This document shows positions 1-6,647 of a DNA stretch of 21,318 nt, piece after piece (position 1 is the stretch's first letter; each line of letters opens with the position of its first letter). The notes under the pieces are model-generated. The model was not told where the DNA came from, searched no databases, and saw nothing but the letters and a program-made list of their open reading frames with translations. The position numbers and the translations under genes were made by a program. Source of the DNA: Zetaproteobacteria bacterium (GTDB lineage Bacteria > Pseudomonadota > Alphaproteobacteria > Micavibrionales > Micavibrionaceae); the NCBI GenBank assembly GCA_002747015.1, contig NVXI01000003.1, positions 222,028-243,345 of the forward strand, given 5' to 3'.

Positions 1-1161
1 TGCAGTTGAACCAGACATTGTGTAATTCACAATCAGCTTCGCATCAACATCTTGTGCAACATAATACGCCGCTGCTGTAATCGCATCCGAGGCCGTCCCC
101 AATGCGTCAGGACGCGATGCCTCCATCATTTCCAGATAGTTTTCATCTGATTCTGTTCTACAGGCAATACGATCCATCATTTCAACGGCTTGTACGGGGT
201 ACTCTCCTACTGCCGTTTCCGCAGATAGCATCACACAGTCAGCCCCGTCATAAACAGCAGTCGCCACATCCGAAGCTTCAGCGCGGGTGGGACGAGCATT
301 CTCAATCATAGACTCAAGCATCTGAGTTGCGACAACAACAGGCTTACCCTTATCGCGGGCAAGGCGCACAATTTTCTTTTGTACTGATGGCACATCCTCT
401 GGTGGGATTTCCACGCCCAAATCACCACGCGCCAACATCACACCATCCGCAAGATCAATAATCTCCTCTATCTGCAGCAACGCCGAAGGTTTTTCAATTT
501 TAACCATCAGAGCCACATGATTGTTTTTATGTGCCTTGATAAGGTCTAAAGCTTCACGGACATCCTCTGGCCTTTGTACAAAGCTCTGTGCAATCCAGTC
601 TACCCCCATATCCAATGCAGCCTCTAAATCTATGTGATCCTTATCGGTTAGCGCAGGAATAGGCAAAATTACACCAGGCAGGTTAAACCCCTTATGATTG
701 CTTAAAGATACGCCAGATTGTACTTCACCTTCCAGATACCCATCCCCTTTGCCTATGATCTTTATACGCACCTTACCATCATCAAGAAATATATGGCTCC
801 CGATCTCCATAGACTCAAGGACTTCCTTATGAGGCAAGTAAACGCGACTCTCATCACCCAGAGAATCTTCCGAATCGAATCGAAAGCTCTGCCCTTTCTG
901 AAGAGCAATAGAATCATCTTCAAACTTTCCAATACGCAATTTCGGCCCCTGCATATCGGCAACGACACCAATCGGATGCTCATATTTGGCTTCCACCTTG
1001 CGTATAATGTCATAAGACGCCTGATGGCCAGCATGCGTGCCATGCGAAAAATTCAAACGGAATAAATCAACTCCCGCCACAAAAAGAGATTCGATCATCC
1101 CCTCAGAACAAGATGCAGGACCTATGGTTGCTAAAATTTTTGTTTGTCGTTCTCTGCGCAT
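1..1161 (-). CDS. pyk: Pyruvate kinase, 3' end cut off by window edge
   Basis: The enzyme converts phosphoenolpyruvate and ADP to pyruvate and ATP, the last step of glycolysis, in the cytosol. The reading frame is open from the start codon to base 1, about 387 residues; the family is usually 470-480, so the regulatory C domain is missing from view. The N terminus has the family pattern TKILATIGPAS followed by FRLNFSHG. The active-site signature LMVKIEKPSAL carries the catalytic Lys at about residue 221, followed by ARGDLGVE (Mg/PEP site), ATQMLESM and RPTRAE. I prefer the ATG at 1161 because the GGAA Shine-Dalgarno is 10 bases from it and only 2 from an ATG at 1170. It diverges from nrdA across about 400 bp. 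Confidence 0.95.
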   Translation of the reverse strand, partial: MRRERQTKILATIGPASCSEGMIESLFVAGVDLFRLNFSHGTHAGHQASYDIIRKVEAKYEHPIGVVADMQGPKLRIGKFEDDSIALQKGQSFRFDSEDSLGDESRVYLPHKEVLESMEIGSHIFLDDGKVRIKIIGKGDGYLEGEVQSGVSLSNHKGFNLPGVILPIPALTDKDHIDLEAALDMGVDWIAQSFVQRPEDVREALDLIKAHKNNHVALMVKIEKPSALLQIEEIIDLADGVMLARGDLGVEIPPEDVPSVQKKIVRLARDKGKPVVVATQMLESMIENARPTRAEASDVATAVYDGADCVMLSAETAVGEYPVQAVEMMDRIACRTESDENYLEMMEASRPDALGTASDAITAAAYYVAQDVDAKLIVNYTMSGSTA

Positions 1162-1422
1162 AATACTCATTTCCAGTTATTGTGGGATTCCAAAGCGTTA
1201 CTCTGTAATTCTTATAGTATCAGTGTATCAGAGTTAGAAAAAAAGGCACGTTCTGTTGTTAACCATCGCGCAAAAACGCCTCTATATTTAGTTAGAAATA
1301 TGCACAGGAGAATCTTAATTTCACTTTTTTTACACGGGGATAAAAGACTGGATATCTCACTTTTCATGTGATGAATCAGGTGCTTCCAAGAGTCAAATTC
1401 AAATGATAGGAATAAAATCTAT

Positions 1423-1451
1423 TTGGCACGACATACGATATATAGTATGTT
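1423..1451 (+). promoter_or_regulatory. Putative nrdA promoter
   Basis: TTGGCA at 1423-1428 (5 of 6 to TTGACA) is followed after 17 bases by TATGTT at 1446-1451 (4 of 6 to TATAAT). The first NrdR-like box lies in the spacer, so a bound repressor would block polymerase. The predicted start is about 100 bases upstream of the nrdA ATG. Confidence 0.45.
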
Positions 1452-1480
1452 AGCCACATGTTGATCACAAGAAATTGTGG
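1433..1480 (+). promoter_or_regulatory. Pair of NrdR-like boxes upstream of nrdA
   Basis: Box 1, ATACGATATATAGTAT at 1433-1448, matches 13 of 16 positions of the known NrdR consensus ACACWATATATWGTGT. Box 2, TCACAAGAAATTGTGG at 1465-1480, matches 12 of 16. The starts are 32 bp apart, about three helical turns, the usual arrangement for the cooperative NrdR repressor. The same spacing recurs upstream of nrdB, which makes chance unlikely. nrdR itself is not in the window. Confidence 0.75.
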
Positions 1481-1558
1481 TTTTCGACCTTTCATCAATA
1501 CATTCCTTGAATCACTTTCAATAAGAATGAGTAAACTATAAATTAGGGAGTAACACCT

Positions 1559-3394
1559 ATGTTTGACATCGCGCAAATGGAGAGGGGCAATCGTGTCCAG
1601 ATCGATAGATCAAGAGACGAGAACCTGACCGAATTCGGCAAAGCGACGCTAACCGACAGATATCTAATGCCTGAGGAACAGTATCAGGATTTATTTGCAC
1701 GCCCGGCGATGTATTACGGCGATGATAGTGAACATGCGCAGCGCATTTATGATTATATGTCCAAACTCTGGTTTATGCCTTCAACACCTATCCTATCAAA
1801 TGGTGGTACAAGCCGCGGCCTGCCCATTTCTTGTTTCCTAAATGAAACAGGCGATTCCCTTGATGACATTATGAACTTATGGAACGAGAATGTATCACTG
1901 GCCTCCCTTGGTGGTGGTATCGGTTCATATTGGGGCAATGTGCGCTCGATTGGCGAGAAGATTGGCCGAAACGGCAAGACTTCTGGTATTATCCCATTTA
2001 TTCGCGTGATGGACTCTTTGACCTTAGCAATATCCCAAGGATCACTACGTCGCGGAAGTGCCGCAATATATTTACCTGTTTGGCACCCAGAAATTGAAGA
2101 ATTTATTGAGATACGTCGCCCAACTGGTGGAGATCCAAACCGCAAAGCGATGAACCTGCATCACGGCGTTCTTATTCCAAATCGCTTTATGGAAGCAGTA
2201 GAAAATAATGAAGAGTGGGCGTTGAAATCCCCAAAAGACAATTCAATTGTTGATAAAGTAAGTGCGCGTGATCTTTGGATTCGCTTGCTAACTGCGCGCG
2301 TTGAAACTGGCGAACCCTACTTTATCTTTATCGACCATGTAAATGATGCCATTCCTGACCACCATAAAATGGCTGGCCTGAATGTAAAAATGTCCAATCT
2401 ATGTTCAGAGATCACTCTACCAACCGGAAAAGATCATCTAGGGAATGAGCGAACGGCGGTTTGTTGCCTATCCTCTGTCAATCTTGAAAAGTTTGATGAA
2501 TGGCAAGATCATCCAACCTTTATTGAAGATATCATGCGATTCCTTGATAATGTACTCTCTGATTTTATTGATAAAGCACCAGATTCCATGAAACGTGCCA
2601 AATATGCCGCAATGCGCGAGCGTTCAATCGGCCTTGGTGTTATGGGCTTCCACTCATTCCTACAATCCAAGAACCTTCCTATGGAAGGAGTTATGGCCAA
2701 AGTATGGAACCGCCGCATGTTCCAACTCATCAAACGTCAAGCAGATGATGCATCTGTGAAACTAGCGCATGAACGTGGTGCATGCCCAGATGCAGCGGAT
2801 TACGGTATTATGGAGCGCTTCTCTAATAAGATGGCGGTTGCACCGACGGCCAGTATTTCAATTATTTGTGGCGGCGCCTCGCCAGGGATTGAGCCTATCG
2901 CAGCCAATGCTTACACGCATAAAACGCTGTCTGGGTCTTTCCCAGTACGGAATAAATATCTGGAAAGACTACTAGAAGAAAAAGGCATCAATAGTGATGA
3001 CACGTGGAGTTCTATCTTCACCAATGAAGGGTCAGTGCAGCATTTGCCCGAACTCTCCGCCGAAGAAAAAGATGTCTTTAAGACCGCTTTTGAAATCGAT
3101 CAACGCTGGATCATCGAACATGCTGCGGATCGTACACCTTTCGTTTGTCAGGCACAGAGCATCAATGTGTTCTTACCCGCCAATGTTAACAAGCTTGATC
3201 TTCACCGTATTCATTGGGATGCATGGAAAAAAGGCGTTAAGTCACTTTATTACTGCCGCTCTAAATCTGTTCAACGCGCAGAAAGCGACGCATCGTGGAA
3301 ACGTTCGAAAGCAAGCGCCGATGATAAAGATAAGCATGAACAAGGCACATTAAGCGAAGCAAATAATTACGAAGAATGCCTCGCATGTCAGTAA
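1559..3394 (+). CDS. nrdA: Ribonucleoside-diphosphate reductase, class Ia alpha (large) subunit
   Basis: The catalytic subunit reduces ribonucleoside diphosphates to deoxyribonucleotides with a thiyl radical passed from NrdB. Visible active-site residues, by homology to the E. coli enzyme, are C92 (PISCFLNE) and C302/C303 (TAVCCLSS) for the redox pair, N280/C282/E284 (SNLCSEI) for the radical site, Y564-Y565 (SLYYCRS) for radical transfer, and a C-terminal CLAC tail (C607, C610) that re-reduces the active site. At 611 residues it is about 150 shorter than E. coli NrdA. It starts almost directly in the body of the protein, with no N-terminal ATP-cone and so no visible overall-activity site. 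GGGAG at 1546-1550 supports the ATG at 1559. It is preceded by paired NrdR-like boxes; nrdB lies separately at 6648. Confidence 0.96.
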   Translation: MFDIAQMERGNRVQIDRSRDENLTEFGKATLTDRYLMPEEQYQDLFARPAMYYGDDSEHAQRIYDYMSKLWFMPSTPILSNGGTSRGLPISCFLNETGDSLDDIMNLWNENVSLASLGGGIGSYWGNVRSIGEKIGRNGKTSGIIPFIRVMDSLTLAISQGSLRRGSAAIYLPVWHPEIEEFIEIRRPTGGDPNRKAMNLHHGVLIPNRFMEAVENNEEWALKSPKDNSIVDKVSARDLWIRLLTARVETGEPYFIFIDHVNDAIPDHHKMAGLNVKMSNLCSEITLPTGKDHLGNERTAVCCLSSVNLEKFDEWQDHPTFIEDIMRFLDNVLSDFIDKAPDSMKRAKYAAMRERSIGLGVMGFHSFLQSKNLPMEGVMAKVWNRRMFQLIKRQADDASVKLAHERGACPDAADYGIMERFSNKMAVAPTASISIICGGASPGIEPIAANAYTHKTLSGSFPVRNKYLERLLEEKGINSDDTWSSIFTNEGSVQHLPELSAEEKDVFKTAFEIDQRWIIEHAADRTPFVCQAQSINVFLPANVNKLDLHRIHWDAWKKGVKSLYYCRSKSVQRAESDASWKRSKASADDKDKHEQGTLSEANNYEECLACQ

Positions 3395-3417
3395 AAGTTT
3401 TAGAAAGGAGGCTAATT

Positions 3418-3480
3418 ATGGCCAAATTTTTGAGATTCCCCAATGAATGCAGAGAATGGTACTCTCTGATTAATAGCTAA
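3418..3480 (+). CDS. Candidate 20-residue microprotein just after nrdA
   Basis: A 20-codon ORF starts 23 bases after the nrdA stop and reads MAKFLRFPNECREWYSLINS. Its support is an unusually strong Shine-Dalgarno, AAAGGAGG at 3404-3411, six bases before the ATG, stronger than the one for nrdA. It would be translated from the nrdA transcript. The product has one Cys and is amphipathic, and no family is recognised. It may be a real small protein tied to the reductase, or a remnant of an older downstream gene. Confidence 0.4.
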   Translation: MAKFLRFPNECREWYSLINS

Positions 3481-3603
3481 AGGGGAAAAATAGAGTAACT
3501 ACTTGAAGTGGGCCAGTCGAAATATAAGACACCCAGCCTGTATATAGTCCATTATATATATGGTACACCCTGCAAATATGCAGACACCTGTGTAGAGTTG
3601 AGT

Positions 3604-3623
3604 GTTAGTTAGTTAGTTAGTTA
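3604..3623 (+). repeat. (GTTA)5 tandem repeat
   Basis: Five perfect head-to-tail GTTA units run from 3604 to 3623. Such tracts are prone to slippage. It is non-coding here, so any effect would be on RNA structure or spacing. Confidence 0.85.
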
Positions 3624-3719
3624 GCTATTGTTGTGATAAGTGCTTATCCCTCCTCGGAGCAAGCTGAAAAGCGTAATATTTGAGGCGCAATCATTCAAAC
3701 GACACTTGCCACTCATTTT

Positions 3720-3751
3720 AAGAGGAGCTGCCATTTGGTGGCTCTTTTTTT
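3720..3751 (+). terminator. Rho-independent terminator
   Basis: GAGCTGCC (3725-3732) pairs with GGTGGCTC (3737-3744) across an ATTT loop, using two G-T wobbles. The stem extends through flanking A/T pairs and is followed by seven T. It would end transcripts coming from nrdA or from an RNA starting in the gene-free stretch upstream. Confidence 0.85.
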
Positions 3752-3832
3752 ATATATCTTCTTAACAGTGTAACAAAACCCTGTTCTTAAGCGAATGGAA
3801 CATTATAAGATACATAAAGGGGGTTACCTGTG

Positions 3833-4375
3833 ATGAAATATACAAAGCCAGCGTTCATAACGTTAAGCGCCGTTGGAGCAATCTTAATATTAGCAGCAAC
3901 ATACCAGCCAACAATCGCAAATGATAAGGGGACAATGTCCATGTCTGATAAGAAAGAAAAAGTAGAACAGCTGACCGACTTACAAGATTACGTCACCCAA
4001 CATGACGGCACAGAGCCGGCATTTAAGAACAAATATTGGGACAATAAAGAGCCTGGTATTTATGTGGATGTGGTATCGGGAGAGCCTTTGTTTTCATCCA
4101 CGGATAAATTCGCCTCCGGTACAGGCTGGCCCAGCTTTACCAAACCGTTAGAAGGCGGCAATGTCGAAACGCACACAGACGCTAAAATGTGGATTCCACG
4201 CACAGAAGTCCGGTCATCTGCGGCAGATTCTCACCTAGGCCATGTCTTTACAGATGGGCCAAAGGAAAAGGGTGGGCTACGCTATTGCATTAACTCCGCC
4301 TCTCTACGATTTATTCATAAAGATAATTTAGAGACCGAAGGCTATCTGCAGTTTATACCTTTATTTGAAGAGTAG
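3833..4375 (+). CDS. msrB: Membrane-anchored or periplasmic peptide-methionine (R)-S-oxide reductase
   Basis: MsrB reduces the R epimer of methionine sulfoxide in oxidised proteins. Residue numbers count the GTG at 3830 as residue 1. Family motifs appear in order: [20 protein letters not shown] (about 69-88), SGTGWPSF (96-103), [12 protein letters not shown] (133-144) and [11 protein letters not shown] (151-161) with the catalytic Cys153. It lacks the two CxxC zinc motifs of many MsrB enzymes, and Cys153 is the only Cys in the protein, so no intramolecular resolving Cys exists. An N-terminal hydrophobic segment (about 8-30) indicates export or membrane anchoring, unlike cytosolic MsrB. I prefer the ATG at 3833 over the overlapping GTG at 3830; a GGGGG run lies about nine bases upstream. 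Confidence 0.93.
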   Translation: MKYTKPAFITLSAVGAILILAATYQPTIANDKGTMSMSDKKEKVEQLTDLQDYVTQHDGTEPAFKNKYWDNKEPGIYVDVVSGEPLFSSTDKFASGTGWPSFTKPLEGGNVETHTDAKMWIPRTEVRSSAADSHLGHVFTDGPKEKGGLRYCINSASLRFIHKDNLETEGYLQFIPLFEE

Positions 4376-4408
4376 TATTCAAAGAGAAATACACCTATAC
4401 TTCTACAT

Positions 4409-4846
4409 ATGAGCCAACACTCCATTCAATCTTTTGAAAAATATTGCGATAAGCATAGCTTGCGTATAACGCCGCCGCGCCTAAGTGCATTCAAAATTAT
4501 TCATAGCGCAGAAAAGCCTATGACTGCCTATGAAGTCCTAGAAGAAATGGCACAAGACATTAAAAGCCCAAAGCCACCAACAGCCTATCGCGCCATTGAT
4601 TTTTTACTAGAGAATGGCTTTATTCACCGTATAGAATCCTTAAATGCCTATATCCCCTGCGAAGAAAAGCATAAACATGACGGATCCCAATTTATGATCT
4701 GCGACATTTGCAATCATGTCGATGAAATTCATTTATGCACGCTGCCCGCAACATTGCAAAATCGCGTAGATAGTGAAAATTTTACGTTGAACCATTGGAA
4801 TGTTGAAATCCACGGCGTTTGTGTAAAGTGTAGCGCAAAGAAATAA
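4409..4846 (+). CDS. zur: Zinc uptake regulator, Fur family
   Basis: This is a 145-residue Fur-family metalloregulator that most resembles Zur. It has the N-terminal winged helix with the Zur-like segment PPTAYRAIDFLLENGFIHR (56-74) and a following Y-x-x-C (YIPC, Cys84). Two CxxC pairs (C98/C101 and C138/C141) should form the structural zinc site. In family members, zinc-loaded Zur represses zinc uptake and mobilisation genes. The gene lies 33 bases after msrB on the same strand. A near-perfect Zur box follows at 4928-4942, before the next gene, which supports Zur over Fur or PerR. Confidence 0.88.
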   Translation: MSQHSIQSFEKYCDKHSLRITPPRLSAFKIIHSAEKPMTAYEVLEEMAQDIKSPKPPTAYRAIDFLLENGFIHRIESLNAYIPCEEKHKHDGSQFMICDICNHVDEIHLCTLPATLQNRVDSENFTLNHWNVEIHGVCVKCSAKK

Positions 4847-4910
4847 CCACCGCCTCCTCACAAATTAAAATGACTGCACGTATTTCTAAAATAATACTTG
4901 CCTCATTTAC

Positions 4911-4942
4911 TTGTTATGTTACGTTACTGTTATATTATAACA
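4911..4942 (+). promoter_or_regulatory. Zur box overlapping a promoter
   Basis: TGTTATATTATAACA at 4928-4942 is a perfect 7+1+7 palindrome and matches the known proteobacterial Zur core TGTTATANTATAACA at every position. It overlaps a plausible promoter, TTGTTA (4911-4916), 16 bases, TATTAT (4933-4938). An outer inverted pair, GTTATGTTA (4913-4921) with TAACATAAC (4938-4946), may be a second, weaker site. Zinc-loaded Zur would shut off the microprotein gene that starts at 4958. Confidence 0.82.
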
Positions 4943-4957
4943 TAACAAGGAAATAAT

Positions 4958-5161
4958 ATGGGACACTCAACACTCAGCAGTATCTTCTTCCACGCAGCTA
5001 TTCTGATCCCAATTGAATGGGGAATTTTACATGCCACACCGATCGGTCCAATGCTTACCGAAGTTTTCAGTGAAATTTTTGAGCATCTTGGCTTCGAATT
5101 TTCCGCACATGAACACACAACCGACCCATTCGATTTTCATGGTAATCATGTAAATATTTAA
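4958..5161 (+). CDS. Histidine-rich microprotein behind a Zur box
   Basis: The product is 67 residues with eight histidines (3, 12, 25, 43, 51, 53, 61, 64), four of them in the last 17 residues together with acidic residues. There is no Cys. The first half is hydrophobic (about residues 6-33) and could be a membrane segment or a poor export signal, leaving the His/Asp-rich tail exposed. AAGG at 4947-4950 is seven bases before the ATG. The zur gene and the Zur box upstream suggest expression under zinc starvation. Zinc binding, scavenging or delivery is an inference; I do not recognise the family. It ends six bases from the end of the convergent gene, with no terminator visible. Confidence 0.7.
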   Translation: MGHSTLSSIFFHAAILIPIEWGILHATPIGPMLTEVFSEIFEHLGFEFSAHEHTTDPFDFHGNHVNI

Positions 5162-5167
5162 CCGCAC

Positions 5168-5578
5168 TTAAGAATTCACATAACCATCACATATATTACC
5201 ATGCGCAGGATCAACGGGAATGAAAGTTAAGTTCATTTGACCATATATATGACCGTAATTATCCTCGGCGATAAAATCACTAATGCTCAGAAGGCCTTGC
5301 TTCATATATTGCTCATGAATTTTAATATGCACATTTTGGTTAATCGGAAAATGCATGAATAAAACATGATTAGTCGGGTGGCGCATCCGCACCTTTGTCA
5401 CCTCAGGATTGGGATGTTCAAAGCGTGCATAAAGCGGATAACATGGGCGCACCTTTCCGCTGTTCGTGTAAGCAAGGTCATTCAAAAACACCGTAAAAAC
5501 AGGCACCTCACCCCATGCATATACTTGCTCCGCAAAAAGACAAACCACCATAACGATTAAAACAAGAATTTTTTTCAT
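5168..5578 (-). CDS. Small exported protein, unknown family
   Basis: The 136-residue product has a clear signal peptide, MKKILVLIVMVVCLFAEQVYA, with likely cleavage near residue 21. The mature part has two Cys (KVRPCYP and GNICDGY), which could form a disulfide in the periplasm, and many His (about nine), giving a possible metal-binding character. Its ATG overlaps the TGA of the histidine phosphatase gene (ATGA at 5575-5578), so the two are translationally coupled. I do not recognise the fold. The position next to zur and the His-rich microprotein is suggestive but proves nothing. Confidence 0.75.
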   Translation of the reverse strand: MKKILVLIVMVVCLFAEQVYAWGEVPVFTVFLNDLAYTNSGKVRPCYPLYARFEHPNPEVTKVRMRHPTNHVLFMHFPINQNVHIKIHEQYMKQGLLSISDFIAEDNYGHIYGQMNLTFIPVDPAHGNICDGYVNS

Positions 5579-6414
5579 AGTTCGGGAGCTTGTGCAAAGG
5601 GAAAGTCTCCTATTCTCTGCGGCTTCGTGCGATAAATAGGCATTTCAAAACAGGATTTCATTTTCTCACCATCATACACTTTTTGAATACTCCAATCTGC
5701 TTTGCCTTCTATACCCGCATCTTCCCCTTTAATCATAATAACATCACAATTTCCGATTGGAGGTATGCGGTCCCAAATATCCTGATCATGCCAATGAAAC
5801 AATTTTGATATAATGCCCTTATCAACATCGCCATGCCCATTTACCCAATGTACGTTAGAGCCTGCGCGCATATCACGCGCAACGCTTTCGCCCCATAAAC
5901 GGGCATAAACGCCCATATCTTTATGCGATTCACCATGCGCAGGCCGCGCAGAATGCGGAACACCTTCATAGACAGCTTTTCCCTTTGCCAAATCCGCCAT
6001 AATAGATTTTTGTGCAATAGGATCATCTTTAAACACAGATTCTAAAAGATGTTCAACATAGGCTAAATCCCCGAAATTTCGCTCGGTCAACATATCATCT
6101 GAATATATAATCTGTTTAAAATCAACGAAGTCCGGATTAATTTCGTGCATCCTTTGCAACTTCAAATCCAGCCCTTCCATCACCCGCTTGTAACCACCGG
6201 CCCAAATTTGTGGCATTTCTGTTATTCCCTCACGCGGGAATAATTCATTCATTAAAAAATCAGCTTCGGCAATCACCTGTTTTCTACCAAGTTCTGTCCC
6301 ACCAATATCAGGGTCATTTCTATTATCCCCTGTCAGGTTTCCTTCTGACAGCATATGACGGTCAAGTAAGATAATTCTATTAGGAGTATTTGTTTGATGC
6401 TTTTCCATATGCAT
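5575..6414 (-). CDS. Histidine phosphatase (phosphoglycerate mutase-like) superfamily protein
   Basis: The 279-residue protein has the layout of the branch-1 histidine phosphatase fold. It shows an RH motif (DRHMLSEGN, catalytic His20), a later Arg (GGYKR, Arg77), an acidic segment ERNFGDL (Glu111) like the general-acid region of phosphoglycerate mutases, and a second His in NGHGD (His194). The RHG of the family reads RHM here, so it is divergent and the substrate is unknown. No signal peptide is seen. The start may be the ATG at 6414 or at 6408; neither has a clear ribosome site. It is the first gene of a two-gene operon with the exported protein and diverges from nrdB. Confidence 0.72.
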   Translation of the reverse strand: MHMEKHQTNTPNRIILLDRHMLSEGNLTGDNRNDPDIGGTELGRKQVIAEADFLMNELFPREGITEMPQIWAGGYKRVMEGLDLKLQRMHEINPDFVDFKQIIYSDDMLTERNFGDLAYVEHLLESVFKDDPIAQKSIMADLAKGKAVYEGVPHSARPAHGESHKDMGVYARLWGESVARDMRAGSNVHWVNGHGDVDKGIISKLFHWHDQDIWDRIPPIGNCDVIMIKGEDAGIEGKADWSIQKVYDGEKMKSCFEMPIYRTKPQRIGDFPFAQAPEL

Positions 6415-6474
6415 ATACTTACAGCAAACAAGACTAATGCGTCAAAAATAAAATAAAAACACTATTCAAAGCCA

Positions 6475-6502
6475 TTGAAAAATACAATATATAGTGTAGT
6501 AT
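6475..6502 (+). promoter_or_regulatory. Putative nrdB promoter
   Basis: TTGAAA (6475-6480), a 16-base spacer, then TAGTAT (6497-6502, 4 of 6 to TATAAT). The stronger NrdR-like box fills the spacer, as at nrdA. The predicted transcript has a leader of about 140 bases. Confidence 0.4.
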
Positions 6503-6529
6503 CAAAAATATAGACACCATATATAGATA
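6482..6529 (+). promoter_or_regulatory. Pair of NrdR-like boxes upstream of nrdB
   Basis: Box 1, ATACAATATATAGTGT at 6482-6497, matches the NrdR consensus at 15 of 16 positions. Box 2, ACACCATATATAGATA at 6514-6529, matches 12 of 16. Starts are exactly 32 bp apart, as at nrdA. This is good evidence that the separated nrdA and nrdB genes share one repressor. Confidence 0.85.
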
Positions 6530-6571
6530 TGATGTTGTTTTCTAAAAATTACCCCCGCTATTCACAATGCA

Positions 6572-6589
6572 AGAGTCAAAAAAGACTCT
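6572..6589 (+). other. Inverted repeat in the nrdB leader
   Basis: AGAGTC (6572-6577) and GACTCT (6584-6589) are perfect complements around six A. In the nrdB leader RNA this would be a hairpin about 45 bases before the ribosome site. Function unknown; no T tract follows, so it is not a terminator. Confidence 0.5.
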
Positions 6590-6647
6590 ATCAATTGCGG
6601 ACAGCACTCTAAACTGACCCAAATAATTTCTTTGAAGGAGTAAAATC

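Larger units (their letters stand above)
1162..1558. other. Divergent intergenic region between pyk and nrdA
   Basis: This stretch of about 400 bases has no credible gene. The left part is AT-rich and must hold the pyk promoter on the minus strand, but no strong -35/-10 pair stands out there. The right part holds the nrdA promoter and two NrdR-like boxes, listed separately. Short ORFs here have no ribosome binding site and no protein-like composition. Confidence 0.6.
3481..3832 (+). other. Gene-free stretch with hairpins and a tetranucleotide repeat
   Basis: About 350 bases between the small ORF and msrB hold no credible protein gene. They contain several short inverted repeats: CTGCA/TGCAG around AATA (3570-3583), ACAC/GTGT (3584-3593), GATAAG/CTTATC around TG (3635-3648) and CTCC/GGAG (3650-3659). 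There is also a GTTA tract. TGAGTG near 3599-3604 can pair with CACTCA near 3710-3715, just before a strong terminator. This could be the structured 3' UTR of the nrdA transcript or a separate small RNA. I could not match it to 6S, SRP, tmRNA or a known riboswitch. Confidence 0.35.

Noticed and set aside
718..1065. 115-codon plus-strand ORF inside pyk
   Set aside because: It is a shadow of the continuous pyruvate kinase frame on the opposite strand.
1376..1576. 66-codon minus-strand ORF across the nrdA promoter
   Set aside because: It covers the NrdR boxes and the nrdA start, has no ribosome site, and reads as random AT-rich sequence.
3535..3566. A third NrdR-like pair after nrdA
   Set aside because: The best 16-mers match only 11 and 10 of 16 positions and start 16, not 32, bases apart; the similarity comes from TATA runs.
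3604..3623. CRISPR-type repeat
   Set aside because: It is a simple tetranucleotide tract without spacers; no CRISPR array or cas gene is in the window.
3591..3751. 6S RNA or another known small RNA
   Set aside because: A closing stem and terminator exist, but I could not place the conserved central bubble or any Rfam-type core, so it stays an unnamed candidate.
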